DNA from: Antedon bifida
Taxonomy: Eukaryota; Echinodermata; Crinoidea; Comatulida; Antedonidae
Direction: 5' to 3'
NCBI GenBank assembly: GCA_963402885.1
Contig: OY727101.1
Span: 9,930,917-9,994,916, forward strand
DNA length: 64,000 nt
In this document: positions 55,354 to 64,000 of the stretch, piece after piece
Position numbering within the stretch: position 1 is the stretch's first letter
How the letters are laid out: each line of letters starts with the position of its first letter
The notes under the pieces: model-generated
The model's database searches: none
What the model saw: only the letters and a program-made list of their open reading frames with translations
Told to the model about the DNA's origin: nothing
Position numbers and translations under genes: made by a program

Positions 55354-56721
55354 TTGTCGACTATACTCAAAGCCATATTAGATGTCAAATCGAATATCAA
55401 ATCACTTGATTGCAAATTGTCAGAACAAATATTAACAATTAATGAACAAATTTCTGTTCCATTATATGAAAGTGAAAAAATGGACAAATTAGAAAAGGAA
55501 TGTTATGAACTCCATTCTACTATTGATATGCTTATGAGGTTTTCTCCTTTAACCGAAGAAGCTCTCGAAACAAAACAACATCCAACCATTGATATGGTAA
55601 TTAGGTGTCCAAAGTGTACCGATCCTTGTAGATGCATGGACAAAACCAATCAAGCTGAACCACCGAGTAAAGCTAACAATAGCCCTATTGTATTAGTATC
55701 AGACGATACCAATGTTCAACCTGATATTGATCCTCGTACTGCGACCAAACAGTTGATTGATACTTTCTTTGATTTCTTAGATCCAGATGATCTTGATGAC
55801 GAACAAAGAACAGTACCTATCCCGTCCACAACCGATAAATCAGTTGCTAAACCGATCTCATATTTGCAACAGCTTGATGAATATAGAAATAAACATAAAC
55901 AGCTTAACACGGAAATGCTGACATATGCCGCTACTTTAGATGTCGCTTCTTCAAATCCTGCTATTGCAGATGTTCTTATTATCGGCCACTCGATGATCAA
56001 GCGACTTCAACCAAGAAAACTAAATAGAGCAACAAACATGAAAGTGATTTGCCGGACTATGCGAGGAGCAAAAGTCGAAGATATAGTCCTAAACGCCAAA
56101 AACCTGTCTAACAAGTTCGGTACTGATAAAGTAATTATACATGTCGGCACTAACAATACCTACGACAGTCCGGAGTCTATTGCTGCTAAGATCTCCTCTC
56201 TTTGCGAAATATTACAACCAAAAGGAGTAACAGTCTCATCGATGATCCATCGGAAAAATGAGTCGGCCTCTCAATGTAAGAATGTGAATGACACAAATCA
56301 TCTACTGAGATCCATCACGAAGCGGAACAACTGGGGCTTTATCGATAACCGCTATATAAACCCTGATCACTTAGTCTCCGACGATGTACATCTCAACTCA
56401 AGAGGTGTCAGTTTGCTGGCCCAGAACCTAACCCGACACATCGCTAATCCGGATGAAGTTACGCAATGCGAAGCCACTTCAACTCCGCTTGATGGCGAAT
56501 GCGCGTTCGACACCGATGTCCGGAAGGAAGCGATCGCGAAGCAATCGCGTAGTTGTCCTTTTCGGCTATCCCACCAGTATCAACCGACAAGAAACTGGAC
56601 CCGATATCATCAACCAACACCGTCGATGATTCAGCCAAGAAAGTCGTATCGACACGCGAGACACCAAGACATCGAATGGAACCAACACCTCTCAACGGTC
56701 AGGAACCTGCTCAATCCATAG
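55354..56721 (+). pseudogene. CR1-type ORF1 with SGNH esterase domain (455 codons open)
   Basis: Residues 1-60 look like a coiled coil; CPKCTDPCRC (85-94) is a small cysteine cluster; 205-360 is an SGNH/GDSL-type hydrolase: block I DVLIIGHSM with Ser213, block III HVGTNN with Asn268, block V DDVHLN with Asp343 and His346. Such an esterase domain is known in ORF1 of CR1-group LINEs. The catalytic residues are intact although the element as a whole is broken. Confidence 0.8.
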
Positions 56722-56748
56722 GATCACGGGGGTTCAAAGTAAACCTAA

Positions 56749-57030
56749 ATGATGGTATTATTTTAAACCAAAGTTCGGGTTGTTTGCTCATTTGCTCATA
56801 TCAATGTGAGGAGCATAATTAACAAATTTGATCATTTTAAAATATTGTTATCTAAAAATCCATTTGACATCATCTGTTTGAACGAAACATTTTGCGACCC
56901 ATCTATCTCAGACGATGAGATTAATCTTTTCGGCTTTTCCATTGTTAGAAAAGATAGAAATCGCCACGGTGGTGGGGTTGCCATACGTACGAAATAGTCT
57001 GACGTTCAGTCATCGAGACAACTTAGAAAC
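56749..57030 (+). pseudogene. ORF2 endonuclease, 5' part of the CR1-type LINE
   Basis: Reads FAHINVRSIINKFDHF, FDIICLNETFCDPS and DRNRHGGGVAI, the start of an AP-like endonuclease. A frameshift after GGVAI moves the sequence to the frame VRNSLTFSHRDNLET, which is cut at 57030 by the inserted LINE and continues at 60425 (LETDDVECIWIEIK). Confidence 0.8.
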
Positions 57031-57080
57031 CAGAGAATAATAAGTTAAATCTAACTATAAATGACCAACTATTTTTTGAG

Positions 57081-59984
57081 GTGTTGCTTTGCAATATTCG
57101 TGGAGGTACAATAAAATATAGTTCAAGAAAAAATAAAGCCCTTCGTAATTTGGAAAAAGAATTAATTAATAACATAGAAGAGATGGAAAACGATCTCGCA
57201 CAACAAACATTAGACATTACAGTCACAGAACACCGAGTAAAAGAAATTGAACAAAAAAAAGCACGCCTAGAAGACATTCGAAACGAAAAGCTAAAGGGAG
57301 CATTTATTAGATCTCGTGCTAAGTGGATAGAAGAGGCTGAAAAGCCAACCAAATTTTTCTTAGGTCTCGAGAAAACTAACTTTACGAACAAATTAATAGA
57401 CGAATTAATAGATGAAGAAAAAAAAACTATATTGGACAATAAACTTATAATAAAGGAAGTTGAGCGTTTTTACAGTTCTTTATATAAAAAAAAAGATATA
57501 GAGCAAATAGATTTAAACGTATTAATAACAAACCAGAACTTCGAAAAAGTTTCAGAAGAAGAGTCTCAAAAGCTTGAGAGTGAATTGACCTTAGCTGAGC
57601 TTACAAATGCACTCAACAAAATGAAAAACAACAAATCACCTGGAACAGACGGCTTTACGTCTGAATTTTTCAAGATTTTTTGGGGGAAACTGGATGCTCT
57701 ACTTCTTCGTTCTTTGAAATATGGCTTTAAAACTTGTAACCTTTCAGTCACTCAAAAACAGGGAGCAATCACTCTAATCCCAAAGGCGAATAAATCAAGA
57801 AAAGAATTAAAAAATTGGCGTCCTATATCTTTATTAAATGTTGCTTACAAAACTGCTTCATCGGCCATAGCAGAGAGGCTAAAATCTGTCTTTCCAAATA
57901 TCATTAATGAAAACCAAGCGGGATTTATAAAAGGTAGATATATTGGTGAAAATGTTCGTATTTTATATGATATCCTCTCACTCTATGACGAACAAAACCT
58001 ACCTGGTCTCGTATTACTGGTAGATTTCGAGAAAGCTTTTGATTCCCTGGCGTTCAAATTTATTGATAAGTGTTTGACCTTCTTTAATTTTGGACCAACT
58101 CTTAAAAAATGGTGTAGACTTTTTTACACGAATATCTCTTCATGCGTTCTAGTTAATGGACACCCCAGCAATTTTTTCAATATTGAAAGAGGTTGCAGAC
58201 AGGGCGATCCGCTATCTCCATACCTATTTATTCTGGGAGTGGAAATTCTAAACATAATGGTACGCCAAAATATTAATATTAAAGGAGTAACAATTGATAC
58301 CTCTGAGATTAAAATGTTACAATACGCAGATGACACTGCATTTCTTCTGGACGGCTCACACAAATCACTTACTGAATGCATGAGTACACTTTCAAAATTT
58401 GAAAAGATGTCTGGTTTAAAAATTAACATTTCTAAATCCAAAGCAATATGGTTTGGATTAAAAAAGTTCCCGAGTGAACAAATTAAAACTAATTCAAATC
58501 TTGACTGGTGTGATAAAGGCCGTTTTGATTTTTTGGGTGTTACATTTGACTTAGAAATAAGCAAAATGACTAAAATAAATGTTGAAGAGATAACGGGTAA
58601 AATTAGGTCTACTATCAATGTCTGGCGTAAGAGAAATCTTACTGTGTTGGGAAGATTAACTGTGTTAAAATCTTTAATATTATCAAAACTTAATTATATT
58701 TTTACAATGTTGCCAAACCCTACTACAGCTTATCTAAGTGAACTTAATAGGATGTTTTTTAATTTTGTCTGGAAGGGAAAGGATAAAATCAAAAGAAATA
58801 AGCTAATTAGAGAGTATAAGGATGGCAGAATTAACATGATTGATATCTTCAGTTACATAAAGGCAGTTAAGATTAGTTGGATGCGAAGAATTCGTAACAA
58901 CACTGGAATTCTCAATGTAGTTTTCAACAAAATATGCCATGGTAAAAAAACTGAATCAATCTTTGAATACGGCTCATGCATGATTCAGAGGCTGTCGAAA
59001 AATATGAACAATTTGTTCTGGAGAGATGTTCTCCATTCATGGTCCGAGTTTATTGCTATTCATAATTCAACAGCATCTGCAAACTATAACGTACTAAAAG
59101 AACCAATATGGTTGAATGATTCGATTCTAATCAATAACTTTCCAATTTTTTACACCAATTATTATGAGTGTGGCGTAAGGTTCATAAATAATTTAATCTC
59201 GGATAGAGGAACCTTGCTTAGTTATGAAAACTTCAAAACACACTATAAGGTGAAAAAAAATAATTTCCTTAAATACTATGGAATAATTGATGCAATTATA
59301 ACTAAATACCCTTCTTTGGGTACAGAAATAAATACTAAATTACAAAACCCAATAAATTTACCCATACTTGAAACCATAACCAAACCCCAAACAGGATGTA
59401 AAGCTTTTTATAGTAAGTTTATTCAAAACAAAGACTTTAACTGTAAAGCTAAACAAAAGTGGGGTAAAATCTTAAATGTTGAATTCTCGGAACATGAATG
59501 GGAAGGAATTAATGCTGCAACTTTTAATGTGACCGACAACATAAAATTACGATGGTTCCAATACAGACTTAACAACAGTATCCTCACAACTAAAGTCTAC
59601 CTTAAGATTATTAAGTACATCGACGAAGATAACTGCTCTTTTTGTAACATTAGAAGAGAAACAGTTTATCATTTATTCTGTAAATGTAATATCAGTAGAT
59701 GGATAAGCAATTTTTTTTTTCAATGGTGTTCTCGAAATCTTGATATTCGCATATGTGTTTCGGAAAGTGAACTGCTTTTTAGTAATACACCATCCAATAG
59801 GATTAATTTACTTTTGTCAATACTAAAGTTGTATATATATAAGAGTAAGTTTTCGGGCCTCCTCTCACCCACCGGCCTCATAAGCTTTGTAAAATATTAC
59901 TTTACAATTAAAAAGTTTAGATGTTTGATTAATAATAGAGCCGAAGAATGGGAAGAGTGGAGTGCCTGGGATAATCTTCTGTAA
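57081..59984 (+). CDS. LINE ORF2 remnant with full reverse transcriptase, 967 codons open
   Basis: N-terminal 90 residues form a charged coiled linker (NLEKELINNIEEMENDL). RT blocks: NKSPGTDGFTSEFF, NWRPISLLNVAYK, GFIKGRYIGENVR, VDFEKAFDSL, GCRQGDPLSPYLFIL, YADDTAFLL (Tyr415, Asp417, Asp418), then thumb and linker, and a C-terminal CxxC...H..C cluster (Cys852, Cys855, His864, Cys867). No stop in 2.9 kb, so the insertion is recent, but without the endonuclease it could not mobilise by itself. The true start is lost; ATG 57081 is internal. Confidence 0.85.
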   Translation: MLLCNIRGGTIKYSSRKNKALRNLEKELINNIEEMENDLAQQTLDITVTEHRVKEIEQKKARLEDIRNEKLKGAFIRSRAKWIEEAEKPTKFFLGLEKTNFTNKLIDELIDEEKKTILDNKLIIKEVERFYSSLYKKKDIEQIDLNVLITNQNFEKVSEEESQKLESELTLAELTNALNKMKNNKSPGTDGFTSEFFKIFWGKLDALLLRSLKYGFKTCNLSVTQKQGAITLIPKANKSRKELKNWRPISLLNVAYKTASSAIAERLKSVFPNIINENQAGFIKGRYIGENVRILYDILSLYDEQNLPGLVLLVDFEKAFDSLAFKFIDKCLTFFNFGPTLKKWCRLFYTNISSCVLVNGHPSNFFNIERGCRQGDPLSPYLFILGVEILNIMVRQNINIKGVTIDTSEIKMLQYADDTAFLLDGSHKSLTECMSTLSKFEKMSGLKINISKSKAIWFGLKKFPSEQIKTNSNLDWCDKGRFDFLGVTFDLEISKMTKINVEEITGKIRSTINVWRKRNLTVLGRLTVLKSLILSKLNYIFTMLPNPTTAYLSELNRMFFNFVWKGKDKIKRNKLIREYKDGRINMIDIFSYIKAVKISWMRRIRNNTGILNVVFNKICHGKKTESIFEYGSCMIQRLSKNMNNLFWRDVLHSWSEFIAIHNSTASANYNVLKEPIWLNDSILINNFPIFYTNYYECGVRFINNLISDRGTLLSYENFKTHYKVKKNNFLKYYGIIDAIITKYPSLGTEINTKLQNPINLPILETITKPQTGCKAFYSKFIQNKDFNCKAKQKWGKILNVEFSEHEWEGINAATFNVTDNIKLRWFQYRLNNSILTTKVYLKIIKYIDEDNCSFCNIRRETVYHLFCKCNISRWISNFFFQWCSRNLDIRICVSESELLFSNTPSNRINLLLSILKLYIYKSKFSGLLSPTGLISFVKYYFTIKKFRCLINNRAEEWEEWSAWDNLL

Positions 59985-60296
59985 CATAGATTTGTATCAC
60001 TCTACTGACTTGATGTACACAATTGTATTTATTTTATAAGTAATACACCATCCAATAGGATTAATTTACTTTTGTCAATACTAAAGTTGTATATAAATAA
60101 GAGTAAGTTTTCGGGCCTCCTCTCACCCACCGGCCACTTACGCTTTGTAAAATATTACTTTACAATTAAAAAGTTTAGAGGTTGATTAATATAGAGCCGA
60201 AGAATGGGAAGAGTGGAGTGCCTGGGATAATCTTCTCTAACATAGATTTGTATCACTATTTTCTGACTTGATGTGCACAACTGTATTTATTTTATA
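59781..60296 (+). repeat. 258-bp tandem duplication at the end of the inserted LINE
   Basis: AGTAATACACCATCCAATAG occurs at 59781 and 60039. The first copy covers the last 68 codons of the ORF and the start of the 3' UTR; the second, with a few indels, lies entirely in the 3' UTR and its reading frame is broken. Confidence 0.9.
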
Positions 60297-60424
60297 AGAA
60301 GGTGTTTATATAGGAGAATTGATTATGTATACTTTTTCTTTTTTTACTCTGTCTGCTTTTTTTTGTATTCCGATGTATTAAAGAAAGATTGAAAAAAAAA
60401 ACAAAAAAAAAACCAAAAAAAAAA

Positions 60425-61250
60425 AACTTAGAAACAGACGATGTCGAATGCATTTGGATAGAAATTAAGTATAAGCAAACGCGGCCTATACTAATCTGTT
60501 CTGTTTATAGACCTCCATCAAGTTCTACTGAATTTATAAACAAATTGAGTAACATTATGGAAAAAGCCGTTTGTGAATGTAAGCAAATAATTGTATTGGT
60601 GATTTTAATATCGATATGTCAGATGACAAAAACAGTGCCAGTCCTTTATCCACGTGCTTCGATCTGTTCCAAATGACGCAGCTTATACGCGATCCAACCC
60701 GTGTCACTAATTCGACCAAAACCACAATCGATCTTATTTTTAGTTCGAAACCCGAGCTAATAGATGAATGTGGTGTATTGCCTGTACTTATTAGTGACCA
60801 CTACATGGTATACGGTATCCAAAATTGGAAACTTAATAAAAAAGAAAGCCGTTCTGTTGATTTTAGATGTTTTAAAAATATAGATTATGATTCGTTCCAA
60901 TATGATCTCTTAAATACCCCATGGCAAAATGTTTTAAACTGCTATAGGGTTGAGGAAGCGTGGACTCTATGGCATTCCCTATTTATGGGTGTCATTAACA
61001 AACATGCCTTGGCTCGATGTTGAAATAACCCGACTTATGCGTCAACGTGATTGTGCACATGAAATCGCAAAACAATCTAATTTAGAAATAGATTGGATTG
61101 CATTAAAAAAACTACGGAATAGTGTAACCAACAACATCAGTATAAAGAAACAGGAATATTTCACATCAGCCATTGAAGCTAACAGAAGTGATTCTTCCAT
61201 GCTGTGGAAGAAACTAAAAGAGGTTCTTCCGAACAAACAAAAATCTATCT
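60425..61250 (+). pseudogene. ORF2 endonuclease C-terminus and linker of the CR1-type LINE
   Basis: Contains LICSVYRPPSSS, a GDFNIDMSDD equivalent broken by a frameshift near 60600, TTIDLIFSSKPELI and LISDHYMVYG, the last endonuclease blocks including the catalytic SDH. It is followed by the linker RDCAHEIAKQSNLEIDW. A frameshift near 61020 and one near 61250 interrupt it. Confidence 0.75.
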
Positions 61251-61328
61251 AAAGATGGAAAGAACATTGACGATCATGTTGGCATTGCTGATACGTTCAA
61301 TGAATATTTTTCCACAATTTGACATCGT

Positions 61329-62813
61329 GTGGCAAATAGTGACAACTTAGCACCGGAATTTGATATGGACAACAATGTCCGTAATTTACCACGTTACGAA
61401 CCACCTCAACCGTGTATACCGCCTAATATTACGGAAGATTTTGTTCGAAAGCAAATATTATCCATGTCTGCTAGTAAAGCAACAGGTCCAGATGGAGTTA
61501 GTGTGAAAATGCTTAAAATAGCATCTCCGTATAATAGACCTATCATACAATCGTTAACGTATTTATTGAACCGCAGATTGGAAACATGCATTGGTCACAC
61601 CCATTCACAAGGGGGGGGGGGGGGGGGGGTTTAGACAAATGCAATACAAACAACTATAGACCTATTTCAATACTACCGATTATATCGAAGATTTTAGAAA
61701 GATGGGTGCATGATTTGACTAATGCGTGTTTCCATGCTATGGAACGGGGAGAAATGAACGGCACTGTTTTCATTGATCTCAGTAAAGCGTTTGACTCGGT
61801 AAATCACGCAATCCTAATAGATAAACTTAAAAATGTACATATTTCAACTTCTGTAATTAAATGGTTTACGTCGTACCTAAGTGATCGAAGTCAATCCGTA
61901 ATTATCGGTGGTAAAATATCAAAACCTCTGCCATTGAGCATTGGCGTACCACAGGGATCCATTCTGGGACCACTGTTATTTATCATTTATACCAGTGATC
62001 TGCCACATTGTATCCCTGTAAATTGTAATTTATTTATGTATGCTGATGACTCAACGTTAACGTACAGTTCCTCCAGCGTTGAAGATATTGAAGATAACTT
62101 AAACATAGCACTGGACAAAGTTAACAGTTGGGTCATTAGAAACAAACTTACAATAAATTCAAACAAGGCTAAATCCATGCTCATTGGATCCAAAAAGAAA
62201 ATTTCCAATGTACAATTTAATGTTGCTATTGACAATACTGTAATTGTAAGAGAAACGAATTGTAAATGCCTAGGGGTAATTATTGATGAGACATTAAGTT
62301 GGACGCCACATGTTGAACATGTTAAGAAAACAGTTTCATCTAAACTGGGTATGTTAAAGCAGAGTACAGGGCTGTGTCCCCCGACGCAGTTTAAACACAC
62401 TCTATGTAAGTTTAGTTTATAGGCCAACGTTGGACTACTGCTGTACAGCATGGGAAGGTCGGTACATATCCCACAATACTTTGCTTAACAAGTGCATGAA
62501 AAGAGCAGCTAGAATAATATTAAAGTGTGATTTTTTTACCCCATCATCTGATATGTATTCAAAATTGAACTGGCTCCCGTTTTCCGAAAGAGTCACATAT
62601 AAAAAAGCCATACTCGTTTTTAAATGTCTCAACAATTTGGCACCCCCAGGCATGACAAACCTATTCAGTCCATTACCTCAATCTCGTGAAACAAGGCAGT
62701 CAACAGTTATGAAGTTAAGTGGGGCAAATATAAGGAACGATTTGCATATCGACTTGAGAACCGAGACGTCTGTAAATTTTTTCAAATCTAATTTGTATGA
62801 TACAATGCATTAA
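61329..62813 (+). pseudogene. Reverse transcriptase of the CR1-type LINE, broken
   Basis: First RT blocks: SASKATGPDGVSVKML. After a run of 18 G (61611-61630) the frame changes: NYRPISILPIISKILERWVH, then VFIDLSKAFDSVNHAIL, GVPQGSILGPLLFIIYTSDL, MYADDSTLTYSS and CLGVIIDETLSWTPHVEHVK. Residues normally between ISKILERWVH and the catalytic strand are largely deleted. Another frame change near 62420 leads to LDYCCTAWEG and RAARIILKC, and the protein ends at 62813. Confidence 0.85.
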
Positions 62814-63060
62814 GTACAATTAAGACCTTACTGTGTTCAAAATGAGAGGAGCTACGTTGCCCTCAAATTGTAATTGTATCCGAATTTATTGCTGTATTTT
62901 TATAGATTTTTTTTTTTTTTTTTTCAATATTTTTTTATTGTAATATATATAGTATACCGAAAAAAAAACAAAAAAAAAAAAACGTAAAATGCAGGGCCCC
63001 AATGGAAACCAGTTTTGACCTGTTTGGGCTACCCTGCGTAAATAAATGTAAATAAATAAA

Positions 63061-63528
63061 TATATTGTTCAAATGTGAAAATAAATTAGACAACAATAAA
63101 ATACATTTTTGTACTTATTTTGATTGTTTTGAGCAACAAATAAAGCATTAACTAATGATTTAAACATCACAATCAACAGCTGCGCTGTTAGACACGATAA
63201 CCGAGCAAGAAATTGGATGCTTTTACAGTATCGGACACCGCTATAACCTTTTTATTGTGACGGTTTCCGGTACGATGCTGACAACCTTCGAACATAGGAA
63301 TCTATTTTTAGACTAGGGGTACAATGTTGCCATGCCGAAAAAAATCAAAAATGGCAACTTATAAGCGGAAAACGATAATCTGATAAATAAACATAAATTG
63401 TGGAGAATAGCAACATTTCGGATAGTATGAAAATATATAATACGAGTTTTATTTTGATGTGCTGTTTGGTTAACGTTAGTGCATCGTAACATTGTGATAA
63501 AGTTGGGCTATTTTCATTATTTCAACAG
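63061..63528. other. Noncoding interval between LINE and the candidate last exon
   Basis: AT-rich with a GC-richer patch at 63180-63300. No element end or exon seen. Confidence 0.4.
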
Positions 63529-63689
63529 AATCGCCACAGGCGGCAGTGCAAGTAGCGTTGGACAGCGAGGAGTGCAACTTAACGCTGGATGGAATTCCAA
63601 AAAAGTCATGGTTGATTTTAATTGCCATGATGGAAATACTGTTTATTATTTTAATTATTATTAATATTTCATTGTTTTACAAAAAGTGA
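63529..63689 (+). CDS. Possible last exon of a single-pass membrane protein
   Basis: An AG acceptor after a pyrimidine-rich stretch (TTTTCATTATTTCAACAG) is followed by a frame reading SPQAAVQVALDSEECNLTL, then KKSWLILIAMMEILFIILI, a hydrophobic helix, and a very short basic end (LFYKK) with TGA at 63687-63689. The layout (extracellular part, membrane helix, short cytoplasmic tail) fits the end of a type I membrane protein. Earlier exons were not found and no family is recognised. Confidence 0.4.
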
Positions 63690-64000
63690 ATTATTGCTAC
63701 AGTAGGCCTAAAGTTAGCTAGACCCACAGTAGGTCATTGCGTTTTTCAGTTAATAATAATTAATATACATATAGAATAGGCCTAGAGGCGAGGCCTAGTA
63801 TTAAATTAATTGATTAGGCCCTGTACCAAGGCCTAAATATTTTCATAAAACATGCATATTTTTTGTATATTAGTTTAAAAAAATTATTAATAATTATATT
63901 AGGTTAGATTACACTTTTATAAATATATAATGTTTATACCAAGTTTGATGGTCATGTGTTATTGAATTTTCCAGTTACATCATTTATGCATATTTAATTA
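63690..64000. other. Noncoding end of window
   Basis: AT-rich with several TAGGCCTA-type palindromes (63704, 63777-63835). No feature recognised; an AATAAA for the preceding exon is not obvious close to its stop. Confidence 0.4.

Larger units (their letters stand above)
57031..60424 (+). mobile_element. 5'-truncated L1/Tx1-type LINE inserted in the CR1-type LINE
   Basis: Flanked by an 11-bp duplication, AACTTAGAAAC, at 57020-57030 and 60425-60435. The copy begins after the endonuclease (truncated at its 5' end), has one long ORF, a 3' UTR with an internal duplication, and an A-rich tail (60393-60424). Related to but distinct from the LINE at 22.3-27.6 kb. Confidence 0.9.
54843..63060 (+). 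mobile_element. CR1-type LINE, interrupted by another LINE
   Basis: Order: ORF1 (54843-56721, one frameshift near 55285), ORF2 endonuclease start (56749-57030), inserted LINE (57031-60424), ORF2 continuing (60425-62813), 3' UTR ending in a TAAATAAA-type tail (63039-63060). ORF2 has several frameshifts, an 18-G run (61611-61630) and a deletion in the RT, so the copy is dead. ORF1 with an esterase domain and the short simple-repeat tail are traits of the CR1 group. Confidence 0.85.

Noticed and set aside
1-64000. CRISPR array or bacterial defence system suggested by the many direct repeats
   Set aside because: Intron-bearing animal genes throughout; the repeats are minisatellites or transposon arms without unique spacers of constant length.

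Overview
The window is eukaryotic animal DNA: AT-rich, intron-bearing, crowded with transposable elements, and without operons or bacterial signals. Probable source is an echinoderm or a related invertebrate deuterostome. The reasons are the very frequent short palindrome AGGCCT in a TAGGCCTA context, foldback elements whose long inverted arms are made of 15-20 bp tandem repeats (the layout known for sea urchin TU elements), CR1-type and L1/Tx1-type LINEs, and a gene family (cpRAS-vWA) known from only a few animals. The taxon is an inference.

Two host genes can be assembled exon by exon, both on the minus strand. (1) 15156 down to 2930: an 18-exon gene for a 791-residue protein whose Ras-type GTPase domain is circularly permuted (motif order G3-G4-G5-G1-G2), followed by a Sec23/Sec24-like CxxC/CxxC zinc finger and a von Willebrand A domain with an intact MIDAS. 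All 18 exons join in frame with consensus GT/AG borders. (2) 52263 down to 41613: a secreted-type RNase T2 with both catalytic blocks; the signal-peptide exon was not found. A third candidate, at 63529-63689 on the plus strand, looks like the last exon of a single-pass membrane protein.

The rest is mainly mobile DNA. 16.7-20.9 kb holds a Harbinger-like MITE, a piggyBac-like element with TTAA ends, and a foldback element with 16-bp-repeat arms. 22.3-27.6 kb is a broken L1/Tx1-type LINE that contains a stray piece of its own ORF1 and a TTAA MITE. 29.0-32.1 kb is a palindromic element with about 1-kb arms that carries remains of a FEN1/XPG-like nuclease protein ending in a cysteine-rich CXC module. 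32.6-37.6 kb contains minisatellites, a four-copy 543-bp tandem array and a pair of 20-bp-repeat inverted arms. 48-52.2 kb, inside RNase T2 introns, holds more foldback and MITE sequence. 54.8-63.1 kb is a CR1-type LINE with an SGNH-esterase ORF1, interrupted by an L1-type LINE with a 967-codon open ORF and an 11-bp target duplication.

The host genes survive because the insertions fall in introns. One TTAA MITE lies just past the RNase T2 stop codon and supplies the nearest polyadenylation signal. Exon borders and protein families come from direct reading; nothing was searched against a database.
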